64,000 bases of DNA, from contig MPNW01000048.1 of assembly GCA_011800805.1 (NCBI GenBank), forward strand, positions 548,241 to 612,240, read 5' to 3'. The notes under the pieces are model-generated. The model had not been told where the DNA came from and ran no database searches. It saw only the letters and a list, made by a program, of their open reading frames with translations. The stretch is from Hirudo medicinalis (lineage: Eukaryota; Annelida; Clitellata; Hirudinida; Hirudinidae). This document shows, piece by piece, positions 53,655 through 64,000 of this stretch. How positions within the stretch are numbered: position 1 is the stretch's first letter; every line of letters starts with the position of its first letter. The position numbers and the translations under genes were made by a program.

Positions 53655-56600
53655 ATGAAGGGTGATTTGAAGATTACTGATGATCTGATGACCGTTGTTA
53701 TCATTGGTGAGGTTATGTTTTTTAATGAATTGTGTTGAATGCTGGGGTACTCAGGTGAGTCACTAGCTCTTTCCTTAAGCATGGAAGACATTGACAACCA
53801 GAATGCTCATCAGCTAATGTTTGAGAAACTTTTGAAAGATTGAGAGGAAGTTGGAAACTCTGGAAATAGATGAAATAACTTCACTGTTAAATGTGCTCCT
53901 CAAATAAATAGCACTAACCATTCTGCAACAAATTATCTGCTAGTTGAGAACAGTTAAAGGTGGTTTAGGTCTTTGGAGAGTAACATGAGCAATATGAACA
54001 ATTCAAAAGCATTTCTAGGTGGAAGTCTTAGTGTTTAAATCCCTTCACATCTTTTAACATTTTGTTGTTACATTATTTCTCTCCTGAATTTTCCATGAGT
54101 GGCCACCTCTGAATTTAATTGGTTACTTGGCATCCTTTGAATGTATTGCAGAAGTAAAAATATTTTTATTTATTTAATTAAATAGGAGCGCCATGTCAAC
54201 AGACAACGAAAAAGCACCTCCGACCTGCTGTGCATGTGGCGCTATATAAATGAACTACGCCTACATTTATTTACATAATTTGATGACAAGTACGTTCTTG
54301 ACGTAGTTTGTCAAAACATTGCTATAAAGTAGCATTGACACAAACTCGAATGTAATTGACGACGGGACTTATAAATACATGAATGTAATTGAATTATAAA
54401 TACATGAATGTAATTGAATTATAAATACACGAATGTAATTGAATTATAAATACATGAATGTAATTGAATTATAAATACATGAATGTAATTGAATTATAAA
54501 TACACGAATGTAATTTAATTATAAATACATGAATGTAATTTAATTATAAATACATGAATGTAATTTAATTATAAATACACGAATGTAATTGAATTATAAA
54601 TACACGAATGTAATTTAATTATAAATACATGAAATGTGACTTTAGGAGGATGCAATGGTGCTTGCTTCGAACCTCGTAATCCTGAGTTGAATGCTGTTAA
54701 TGTGTGATTTGTATGATACATGTATGTATTTGCTTTAATTTTTACGACTTACGTCGGGCACGTCGAACCGAAAGTCCCCAGAGGGCCGCATTACATTATG
54801 ACCGGTTCAAGTCATTCGATGCAGTTTATTGCAGAATAATTTTGTTACTTAAATTTAGAAACATACAAAGTAATGAAGTTTGATAAACAAATGAACGACT
54901 TATTTTGAATGAATGCTTGCAAAATTTATAGAAGTTCAAAACTGAACATTTATTCGAAACTATTAATTAATTTTTAGTGTTTTTTCCTGAGGCTTGACAT
55001 CTCTTTTTGCTGACAAATTTTTTGTGTCTGGATGAAATGTCTGCATATTTCTGACTTTGATCAACAAGTGTTAATCAGTCAGTCTTGTTCTCTGAGAAGT
55101 TTTTGTTGATTTCATGAAGGAATAAAGCTGTTCACACACATGATAAGAACCAAACAATGCCATAATGTTTGTGGCAAACTTTCTGAAGTTTTCAAACTTT
55201 TCAGGAAGGTATGAAAGAAGCCAGGTATCCCACTGCAAGATACTTTGCTCTGAGAATCTGACTGCGTTTCTAATAGTTCCATCTGCAGACTTTCTTCCAC
55301 TTCGGCGACATCCGGGTCTGCCGCGAGGGGCAAGCGCCCAAGGGTCCGGCAATTTTTTGGGATTTTTACAAAATTTTACAATCGCAACCTTTTTTTCTTG
55401 CTTTTCCATTACGAAATTGACATAACATAGTAGCCAGTGGCCGTTGTACTGAGGGGCCATAAATTCTGTACATGCCCCTGGCAACATGAAAGGTGAATGG
55501 TGCTGAGAATAATGTAAACTGATGTTTAAAAGCTGAGAAATCACAAAATCTTTCCTGAAATTCCTGTGACAACAGCTCCAGATGACTGTCAAACTTGTGC
55601 CCGACGTACCCGACCAATGTCTTAAAAATATTTAGTCGATAAAATATCCTTTTCCTAAAGTCTTAAATTAACAATCCAGGAAACGGTCCCTCTGCCATAA
55701 ACTTATCCTTTCTGTTGTCTGGAAACTGGCCTGTGTACAATGGAAGGTCTCATCCGAACGAGATGCTGCACCGCAGACTTCTGCACATGCCCGGTGTCAG
55801 TCTCTTAGAGCAGGTGAGAAGCATTTGTTGATTTCTTTATAAAGGGCATGAATGTATTGCTGCTTAATGTTGTTGAAATCCACTTAAATTTAACATTTTA
55901 CATTAAAATTGTTAATTGGTTCAACCAAACCAAATGCAAAAAATGTTTTGCATGACGAAATAAATGTTTTTGCGTCCTTGCCTCGTGGATGTTCGATCGT
56001 CACTTTCGTTATTACGGCACGTCGTTTTTCTTTACGGTTCCTTTTTTTATTTGGTTAACGATTTTGGTTTGACGTGATAGAAGAATGATCGCGATGGGTG
56101 AATCAATTTCAGTGGTTGACTCTAATTCTCTTTAAAATGAGCAGATAAATCATGTCGAATAATTATTTGCCTCCTTATCGGAACGTCGCACGACAGACGT
56201 CCTCGAATCGGCCGATCCGAAGTGCGATCGATCTTCGGTCCCACTAAAATAGAACGTCCGAATTATTTATGACGTTCGTTTCCGATGTCGTCGATTTCTC
56301 GTAGTCGCTACGGCCGATAAATAATCTTTCGACGCCGGGAGAACGAAGGGCATCCGTCCGATCGCTTCTCGGTTTGCAGTTCGACGTTCATCGTCGCGTT
56401 CGTCGGTGCCGTTTCGGAATCGAAAAAATATCGGGAGACGACGCAGGACTTCTTCTGCGACTGCCGCTCGTCAAACCGAGTCTCGTCGCAAACAAATCGA
56501 ACAGTTTAACCACTGCATTTGATTTATTGAGTCCATCGAGCACGACCTTGTAGTTTTTTAGATTTAATTTCAGAACTTCTGCGAATGCATCCTAGCGTCG

Positions 56601-59600
56601 TAGGCTTCGTTGCCAGGACACCGCGTCTGCCCGCAGTAGTTGCATTTCATATTTATTGCATTGAAATGCTTCTATTTTAATCAGAAGTCCAAATTGAAAA
56701 GATAATACACAAGTATTAAATGAATAAGTAAGCTAATATAATAATACATTTGTTGAAGTTCTCATGCAATGCAACCACTTCAACTCATTGTAATTATAGA
56801 ATCCCCAGTCCACAAATAATTTATTGCAGGATAAGGCTATAAGTTGTTTATAGATCCAAAAAGTAATTTTTTTTTCCATTAATTACCAATATAAAATAAT
56901 GCTTTTCATTCTGCAATGAAACAGAACATGGCCACAAAATATGTATTTGTTTATCTAAACTGTGAGTGTAATTACCTGTTCAGTAAAGAAAATTACAAAC
57001 AGAAAACAAAAGGGTAGAGCAGTAAGTGCATATCAATAAAGTAGACTCTGTCACCTCTACTGGTATTTTGAATTTCTTATCAGGTTGATAAAATAATCTT
57101 GTTGATAAAATTAGAAGATGTAGAGTTTTAACTTTTAAATTTAAATTTTTTTAAATGTAAATGTTTATAGATTGTAATTCATTATAATAAATACAATCAT
57201 CTTTAATTCAAACATTTTTATAATTAAAAACAATCATCATTCAAGAGTACACAATAATTAGGTGTATATGGTCATCAATTCAAACCATTAAACTCCAGAT
57301 ATCTTGTGATTGAGTGAATGAAGTTTAAATGAATATGCAGACATGTATGTTTATTCCTTTCCATCCCGGTGACCTCCAAAAATGACTTTGTGCCTTTACT
57401 CATAATTTCTATACCGTTAACGGAGTGGATGTTCTTAACGTAAATGTTCTCGTCACCCGAAGGACCTCGAAGCATTGAGCGGCGGTCTCGAAGGTCGGAC
57501 GACCAACCAAATTTCCTTGTTGCTCGACATGCTCTCGAACCCTTACGCCGACTTTGGAACGGACGGCCCCTCGCTGCTCGACTGGCACTGCAATCCGGAA
57601 AACAAAATACCGCATCTCGCGATCGGCAAGGGCAGAATCGGAGGAGCTTGGCAGGTGACCCGTCCATTATTAAACTTATAATTTACTTATTATTCTTAGT
57701 ATTCATCTCATGGTCCCTAGAATTTGTTTAAATCTTTCAACCAAGACTCTTAAGTAAAGGTTTCTATTGACTACCTTTCTGAATTTATGCTTAAAAGCTT
57801 AAAAATCAAATGATAGTTTTGACATTTCAACAAAAGTTGCTGGCTTTAGCTTACTTTTGTAAAGTTTAAATTGTGATTTTATTCAATTTGGTTTGTCCTC
57901 ACTTTGACTTAGAATGTATTTTGGTATCTCCTAAAAAAATCTTTTGGATGAACATTATTAAGCTGTAATTGCTTATAATACACTATAATTAGTTGTGTGT
58001 GGTCGCACATCGTGCTTGTACTTTTGATTTTTGTTCGTTTTTGATTTGTTTTATTTCAGATAACAGCAATAATCATTGTTAATTTAAATTAAATTTTAAT
58101 CATAATTTATACATTTTCAGTCGATGGACAATGAGGTGAAGTCTTTAAGCTTAAGCTTTTTGCTGCAATTACCTGGCTTGCAATTCGGGGAATGGCTGAA
58201 AACTTTTCGAAGGTAGTACCTGTTAAAGTGTCTGTTAATAACATTAACACCCTCATTTTTTACGAAATAGTACGAATAGTTTTGATTTTGAATGATTTTG
58301 ATGTATGATTCTTAGTAGTGAAGACTATGCATCAACACCATATTCTTATTAAGGAAATATATGGAAGCATCTGTGATTGTAACTATATTAAATAAAAGTT
58401 CAGTCATTCAAAATATATTTTCTCGTGCATTTATGTAGCCCTTGTAATTGTTATGGATTCAATAATTCTTCCCAATGTTCTGCAACTGTAGTCTCAAACA
58501 GAGTATCTTATTGCACTGTTATTATTTTACATTTTGGAGTTATTGCCTTTAAATGTTCTCATCTGTTTACAGTTCGACATCATCCGGTCCTAAGGCGGAC
58601 GAGAGTCGAGCTACCGTCGAAGAAGTGTGCCAGTACTTTCGTGACTTTGTGCAGAAGAAGGGTCTCGCCGATAATTTTTTGAACAATCACACCGTGAACG
58701 GCGTGAAGAAGGTCCCTTGCCGGGTCCTGCCGAAACCGAACCGCGAGGGTCTTGCCGGGAATTCTCTCGACTCCGGGCGTTCTCCGGAAGAAGGTTTCGA
58801 CAAAGAAGATGCAGACTGCAAAATTACACGACTCCACAAAAAGCTTTTAAAGGACAGAGATTATGTGTGGGAAATACGTGGCCACGACGACAAAGGTGCT
58901 TTGGTCTTGAGGGATTTTCTCTTGCAGATCTTTTATTTCAGCTCGTTAAAAAGTTTTGTCACGTTATTTTTGTTGTTTACTTGTGTTTTTATAAATTTTC
59001 AGTTGATGTTTCATTCCAATTTATTCAAACTCATAAAAAATCACTAGCTTCGAACAAGTCATTAAAATTCACCACTAAACCAGCAGAAACAAATTGACTA
59101 ACAAAAGGCTTCATTGAATGTGATTTTAGGAGAAGAGTTTTGTGTAAGAGCTGTAAATCTAGTTCTGGCCACGGGGAGTTCGGACTGCCCGAACAGACTG
59201 GTGGTGAAGGGAGAAGACCTCGACCACGTCTTGCACTCACAGTCGGAGTTCGACAAATTTGTCAAGATGGCTGCACGGACTTGCGGCAAAAAGATCTTAC
59301 GAAAGCGTCGAGGCATTTGCAATAACCCTTTTAGAATTTGCGGCCCTCAGTTGCATTCCAAATTCTTCTCCGCACCGGTGGTCATCGTCGGCTCCGGTCT
59401 CAGCGCTGCCGATGCGGTGCTGTATGCGATCGACCGAAACATCTCCGTCTATCACGTCTTCAGGAGCGACTACGATGACGTGGACAAGTTCTACTCATCT
59501 CTTTCGCCAGTAACCTACCCAGAGTATGTGAGGGTCTACGATTTGATGAGAGGCAAGGTCGTGCAGGACCACTACAGGTGTTTCCCGGGTGCAAGTGTTG

Positions 59601-60115
59601 TTGGCTTTAACGGAAATAACGAGGTAGGATTGCTTGTTATGGGATTTAGCTCAAAGGAATTTACTTGTCTGCCTTGGTGAAAGTAAAGGCTGATTAAAGT
59701 TTATTCAATTAAACATGTAATTATTTAATTGGGGGGGTATAAAAATGTAGGAATTCGGACTATTTATCGAGGCAGGTTCAGTAGTGGACAATTTCTGTAA
59801 TTTTTACCGGCCCAGGTGATCATACAGGAGTGCGACAAGGAAGAGAAAACAGTCATCCAATCTTCTCTGGCAGTTGTGCTCATTGGTTCCAGACCTAATC
59901 TGTCCTTCCTGGACGAGGGGATAACTCAGTTTTTGTATAAAAAGTTCAGAACAACGAAGAGCTCATCGAGACTTCTTGTCGACGTTGATCCACTGAGTTA
60001 CAAAAGTAGGAACCACGACGGCTTGTATGCCTTGGGACCTTTGGTCGGGGATAACTTTGTGAGGTTCTTGGGCGGTGGTGCTGTGGCCATCGCCTCTGAC
60101 CTCTTGAAGATTTAA
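53655..60115 (+). CDS. OSGIN: OSGIN1/2-like FAD-dependent monooxygenase
   Basis: This 528-aa flavoprotein has seven exons: 53655-53706, 55680-55813, 57463-57654, 58121-58212, 58573-58895, 59130-59623 and 59816-60115. All are GT-AG and they total 1587 nt, a multiple of three. The N-terminal FAD Rossmann motif is VVIIGNGPSA (14-23), split by intron 1. LEGR (exon 3) and IGGAW precede VLATG (about 276-280) and a second dinucleotide motif GSGLSAADAV (about 352-361). The C-terminus has LYALGPLVGDNFVRF, a signature of this family. Vertebrate OSGIN1/OSGIN2 respond to oxidative stress and restrain growth; a monooxygenase role is inferred from the fold. Length agrees with vertebrate members (about 480-550 aa). 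Introns 1 and 2 are long and hold a minisatellite, a hAT relic and a CpG-dense block. Confidence 0.92.
54185..54262 (+). mobile_element. Retroposon 3' tail (GCGCTATATAAAT motif)
   Basis: GGCGCTATATAAATGAACTA resembles the ends of the family at 6,815-6,910. It lies in OSGIN intron 1. Confidence 0.45.
54371..54632. repeat. 25-bp minisatellite, about 10 copies
   Basis: Tandem units of ATAAATACATGAATGTAATT plus GAATT. Two positions vary between units: ACATG/ACACG and ATTG/ATTT. It lies in OSGIN intron 1. Confidence 0.9.
55060..55617 (-). pseudogene. hAT transposase C-terminal relic in OSGIN intron 1
   Basis: Across three overlapping - strand frames the sequence reads FDSHLELLSQEFQERFCDF, LQMELLETQSDSQ and FGSYHVCEQLYSFMK. 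This is the order of the C-terminal dimerisation region in GTF2IRD2/ZBED-like hAT transposases. The frame changes show it is dead. It is antisense to the host gene. Confidence 0.75.
55985..56500. other. CpG-dense block in OSGIN intron 2
   Basis: By hand count about 45 CpG dinucleotides fall in 56,161-56,460, while flanking intron sequence has almost none. No long frame, splice-bounded exon or transposon motif is evident. It may be an internal regulatory island or an insertion of foreign composition. Confidence 0.55.
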
Positions 60116-61180
60116 GGAGAATCTTGAAGGAATTCCATTGCTTGTTTGTTTAAATGGACAGCCTTGTTATTGTCACTTTTCTTCGTCAGTAACTGAGTTT
60201 TGCTACGTTGAAGTCCTTTTGAGAACTGCAGCAGCCGGATTTTAAATCTGTGGAATTTGTCGTGATATTCCATTTAATTTATTTCTCACATGTTGAGGTA
60301 ATCCTCAATTTGAACACATTTTAACGTGGGTAACTTTCTGCAACGTTTATTTTTACTTCTTCGACATTTGTAAACGTCAAATCTTATTCCAATGGGAATT
60401 TGTTAATGTTTAGCTTCGCATGGAAGACTAGCAAATAATGTGCAAATAACGTTGATTATCGCGAATTCTGACAGGAATTTAATTCGGGAGTTGAAGCATT
60501 TACTTTGCTAATAATCAACAACTAATCCACAACTGTTCCACAACCTAATTTGTCAACTTTTACAATTTATCACCACCAATGGGCACTCACAATTCAACGG
60601 ATATTCTGACAATCAATGTTACTAAGTATTTTGCTATAATGCTAATAATTGGTACTCACATGCTTAGAGGATGTTACATTCTGACAACAATTCCACCCTA
60701 ACGCTCAATTAAGAAGCACATTTGTAATTTGCCTGGAATGAAATCCAATTGTGTGGAGTATGACTTGGAAATGCAGAAAAAATTAAGGTTTAATGGAAAG
60801 TCAGAGGGGATGGTGGATAACATTTTGTAACTTTTTTAACCTTTGCTGTTGCAGTCGTCAGCTGTTGACTTTTAAAGAAAGAACGCGTTTTGTTGGTGGC
60901 AGAGTAAAGCTTTGACATGTCATTTAAATCTCATTTAAAACAATTTATTTACTGAACATTTTCAGCAAATAATCACCTAAATGTCTAAAGTCTTTTAAAG
61001 TCTTTAGATGCAACGTTCTAAAAACATTTCCTAGTTAAATTCCCGCTCTTCGTGATTTTTTCGCTGAGAAAAAGCAAGTGATGCTGCTTCCAAAGTCTCC
61101 GATTTGCATCCATTTTAATTATAATTTACGTCAATTTATAATTATAATCTGCTCATCTACAATAAAAAAGTCTTAATGCT
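60116..61180. other. Convergent intergenic region (OSGIN / LicD)
   Basis: AT-rich and without recognisable genes. It holds the 3'UTRs of both genes. No clear AATAAA lies close to the OSGIN stop. Confidence 0.45.
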
Positions 61181-62506
61181 TCAAAACTCATAGAATCCCT
61201 CAAGCAGTGAACATTTGATAGTATCATGGCTCAACCCATGTCTTTTACGTTCATGCCGGTGCAACCAACCCAATGGCGCGCAAATGTCTCTATGGTAACC
61301 CTGAAGTTGCAAAAATTTTTCGGAATCAACAGGCATCATAAGTTTAACTCCGAGAAAGTGCTCTTTCTTCAGTGGCAACATGACTCTCAGAGATACATTC
61401 AAGGCATAGGAAGAATGTGATGCTTCTGTGAGCACTAACTTGGCCATTTCCTCTTCTGTTAGGTCGTAGAAGTCCTCTTCTGGCATTGAGTAGAAAAATA
61501 AATCTAAAAATGGGAACGTCCAAGAATATTTACGAATTCTTTTCTGTGTCTTATCAAAAATCTTCATCCTGTCTCTACTCATGTGAAATTCTGGTAGGAA
61601 TGTGCTCGTGTTTTGATCCTTAAAATAAATTTTTCTTTCCCTTTTAAATATTCCTCTGAACCTTTTAAGGACCGAATAATCCACGCTGAAATCAACGTCG
61701 TCATCCCAGGGTATGGGACGCTTGTCAAATCTGACATGACCCAAAAGTGAACCGTAGTTCAAATAATATTCCATACCTGACAAAGATGCAACGTGCTTGA
61801 AAAACTTGAGCAAGTTACGCAAAAGGTCATAATCTCGAGCCCTCATGTTCGGCATGAAGCTTCGAACTGAGGCTGAACAGATGTTAGTCGGTAAAATGCT
61901 TTCATTGTAGATGTCACTGGGTTCAAAGAGGAGCACAAGAGAGGGTTTCGTGTATTCTTTGGACAATCGCTTCTTAGTTCTGATCCCTCGAGTTGTGAAG
62001 TTGAGGTTGTCATCGTCGTTTTCTGGGTAGTAATAGTATTCAACGATGTTGTTTTCTAGGAGATATTGAAGACACTTTCTGTTTTCGGAAATGACTATCG
62101 TCTGGTGCTCCGTTTTGCTGTAATTTCTTGATGAAGTCACTGTTGTTTCTGTCGAAGATGAAAAATGAACTTTGCTGGTTGATATTGGAATGGCAATTGT
62201 GCTAGTTGTTAGAACTGTTTTAAGTTTTGTTCTTTCCTCGGAGCGAGTGATTGTGTCCCTCCAAGTCGAGGAGGAAACTGGAGCGGTGTTTGTGGTCAAT
62301 AATTTAGAGTGTTTTAGTGCTTTAGTGCTCCTTGACAATTGTGATGGCGTCGGGGATGCAGCGTGATGAGTTGTACAATCAGGACACTCCTGCTGTTGTA
62401 GATTGCGAAAGTACAAAATGCTTTCAACAAACAGAAATGCGACGACAAACAACAATATTTTCTGCAGCAACTTCTTCCCATGACAAGAATTTGCGTTCGT
62501 TGTCAT
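61181..62506 (-). CDS. LicD-domain type II membrane protein (putative phosphotransferase)
   Basis: A single-exon 441-aa protein. A short cytoplasmic N-terminus is followed by one membrane anchor (about residues 14-32) and a Ser/Thr-rich stem (about 50-130), typical of Golgi type II enzymes. The catalytic-type region carries YGSLLGHVR (251-259) and PWDDDVDF (266-273), the G-x-L-L-G...PWDDDxD signature of LicD/fukutin-related nucleotidyl- or phosphotransferases. In bacteria LicD transfers phosphocholine; in animals FKRP and fukutin transfer ribitol phosphate to dystroglycan. The substrate here is unknown. This protein resembles the invertebrate LicD-domain expansions more than FKRP itself. An AG acceptor-like TTGGCAG lies just upstream of the ATG, so a 5' non-coding exon is likely. 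Confidence 0.85.
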   Translation of the reverse strand: MTTNANSCHGKKLLQKILLFVVAFLFVESILYFRNLQQQECPDCTTHHAASPTPSQLSRSTKALKHSKLLTTNTAPVSSSTWRDTITRSEERTKLKTVLTTSTIAIPISTSKVHFSSSTETTVTSSRNYSKTEHQTIVISENRKCLQYLLENNIVEYYYYPENDDDNLNFTTRGIRTKKRLSKEYTKPSLVLLFEPSDIYNESILPTNICSASVRSFMPNMRARDYDLLRNLLKFFKHVASLSGMEYYLNYGSLLGHVRFDKRPIPWDDDVDFSVDYSVLKRFRGIFKRERKIYFKDQNTSTFLPEFHMSRDRMKIFDKTQKRIRKYSWTFPFLDLFFYSMPEEDFYDLTEEEMAKLVLTEASHSSYALNVSLRVMLPLKKEHFLGVKLMMPVDSEKFLQLQGYHRDICAPLGWLHRHERKRHGLSHDTIKCSLLEGFYEF

Positions 62507-63147
62507 GATGACTTATTTGGATCTCACCTGCCAATAAAATGTCTCTTTTTGATATTAAAAGTATATTCAATGAATTCTCGTTAATTTACTAAAATTGTTA
62601 ATAACTATTTAAATATTGTATATCGCAGGAGAATTACCTAAAGAAAGGTTACCTCGTTGCTAGCTAACTATGAAATTTCATTTATTAATTAAAACATCAT
62701 CAAAACTATGTTCAGCATGGTGACGTAGTTATACTCGTTAAAATATTTTCTTATTATTCTTTAAAATATTGTTCAAATTTCCTGCATTATTCCCATATTT
62801 ACGACAAATACGCCAAAGATTTTTTTTTGCTTGAGGTGACGTTGCACAAATATTTATACATGTCAGTGAAAAATGATGATTCATTAACAGGAGGACAACA
62901 AACCTATGAGAATTAAATGCTTATTTCAAAAGGAAGAAGCCGAACATGCAGTGGTTCGACATTAACACAAAGAAAATAACAGGACACAATTAATATGACG
63001 TGCATACACATTCAGTTATCAATTCATCAGAGGGAAACTATTAACAGTCGTCGAAAAACCAGGCAATTTAATCGTTGCAGTAGCTTATCATTTAAACTAA
63101 TGATACTCTCTATTTTCCCATTACTTTTAAGTATTTCCCATAAAGAA
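62507..63147. other. Spacer upstream of the LicD gene
   Basis: AT-rich; nothing recognised. Confidence 0.4.
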
Positions 63148-63212
63148 TCAAAGATCCAAGAAATAATTTTCATGCTCACCTTTTAACAAATAAATTAACA
63201 AATTAGCTCTCA

Positions 63213-63580
63213 CCTTGTTATTGAAATAATGAAGAGCAAACTTCCACGAGTAAATGCAAGTTGCATCAGAACTAAAGGTAGTTGCACCAAAATCGATTGA
63301 TGTTGATTTCGTACAAAGAATGCAATTAAGTAAGCCGAAATTCAAATCAATTTTAATGAAGTTTGTGCGTTTCTTCAATTTCCGACAATGTTCATACACG
63401 TCCAGAGAGTGATCGAAAAGTACTGCTCTCTTAATGTCTGTGGAAACCCAACAAAGTAAGCCAAAGTTCTGCTGACTTAGAGTCAATAGTCGATCTAGGT
63501 TATGACGAGTCCCTTTTCTAAGATCCTGATGAATGGTTTCCAAGGTGGCTCTCAAACCAAAATTACCATGTTCTCGAATC
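63213..63580 (-). CDS. Candidate exon of unknown gene
   Basis: The - strand has an open frame of about 120 codons ending at a donor-like AAG|GTGAGA (63,212). It contains the repeated phrases NFGLR, NFGLLCW and NFGLLNC, so it may include an internal duplication. No family is recognised. Splicing to the acceptor before the LicD start would hit a stop at once, so it is not an N-terminal extension of LicD, but it could be part of that gene's 5'UTR. It could also be a chance frame. Confidence 0.25.
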
Positions 63581-63773
63581 CAACTACTTTTATTTAAAGA
63601 AGAAATTCAAATGAGTTTGTAATTAAAATAATAAGCATCTCGCAGAAAAAAAAGGCGGGAGTTAAAAACACCACGCAGTATATGATGGCGTAGTTGATGC
63701 ATAATTTCTAAGGAAATCAAGCAACAAATTCTTGAGAACGATCATCACATTCGGAATTGTAATCAGGAAGAAA

Positions 63774-63995
63774 ATGAGTGTTTATTCGCACTCCTCAACT
63801 ACAATCTTTAATACAAAACAGAGAACCGATTATCAGTCAACGTTCCGAACCTTTGCAGATTTGAATTTGTTTGATGTAGAAAATAAGTTGAAACGCCATC
63901 GGAAGTCACCTCTTAACCAACATTTAAACTTTGCAAACTTAAAAAGAAAATTTAAGAAAGGACAAATCTATTGCAAAAGCCAACGTCTGACATGA
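63774..63995 (+). CDS. Small basic ORF at the window edge
   Basis: An open frame of 73 codons from the ATG at 63,774 to a TGA, with a Lys/Arg-rich second half. No motif or homologue is recognised. It may be a chance frame or a terminal exon. Confidence 0.2.
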   Translation: MSVYSHSSTTIFNTKQRTDYQSTFRTFADLNLFDVENKLKRHRKSPLNQHLNFANLKRKFKKGQIYCKSQRLT

Positions 63996-64000
63996 AATGT

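Noticed and set aside
54371..54632. Possible CRISPR-like array
   Set aside because: Units are contiguous with no spacers, in an intron of a eukaryotic gene; it is a minisatellite.
57275..57667. Minus-strand frame opposite OSGIN exon 3
   Set aside because: Antisense shadow of a CpG-rich exon with strong homology on the + strand.
59114..59129. Alternative OSGIN start just upstream of exon 6
   Set aside because: The stretch is intronic; the upstream exon joins in phase at the AG before 59,130.

Overview
The window is AT-rich nuclear DNA from an invertebrate animal. Genes are split by GT-AG introns, most of them 50-500 bp, and there are many microsatellites, non-LTR retrotransposon pieces and hAT/mariner relics. 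One subfamily III CHD gene, a brambleberry (nuclear-fusion) gene, BBS10, a copine and OSGIN fit a metazoan that keeps ancestral bilaterian genes. A lophotrochozoan such as an annelid or mollusc is my best guess, but this is inference. There is no sign of prokaryotic organisation.

Layout. 1-13,400: gene-poor and dominated by simple repeats, two unrelated 18-bp minisatellites, a decayed retroelement tail, a SINE-like repeat, a tRNA-like element and one orphan glutamine-rich exon (- strand). 13,418-17,738: a tight head-to-tail pair on +, brambleberry/KAR5-like (7 exons, 510 aa) and, 68 bp downstream, intronless BBS10 (667 aa). 18,461-24,212 (-): a 15-exon copine (626 aa), convergent with BBS10 and carrying a LINE fragment and an assembly gap in an intron. 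24,200-31,450: a transposon nursery with a CR1/L2-like LINE, an inverted LINE fragment, and a hAT element with terminal inverted repeats holding transposase pieces on both strands. 32,552-45,287 (+): a complete 32-exon CHD7/8/9-Kismet-type remodeller (2545 aa). 45,300-53,200: intergenic, with LINE and DDE relics and a MADE1-like mariner palindrome. 53,655-60,115 (+): a 7-exon OSGIN flavoprotein (528 aa) behind a TATA box and a PAR-bZIP-type site. 61,181-62,506 (-): a one-exon LicD-domain type II membrane protein, convergent with OSGIN.

The exon chains for brambleberry, copine, CHD and OSGIN were built by hand from splice sites and family homology. In all four the phases close to an exact multiple of three, which supports the models. 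The genes do not form one pathway. Their roles are pronuclear fusion, ciliary chaperonin function, Ca2+-dependent membrane binding, chromatin remodelling, oxidative-stress flavoprotein and glycan phosphotransfer. The most checkable novelties are a predicted CHD isoform that loses both BRK domains through intronic polyadenylation, the very close brambleberry-BBS10 pair, a CpG-dense block in an OSGIN intron, and two precise retroposon-tail insertions with target-site duplications.
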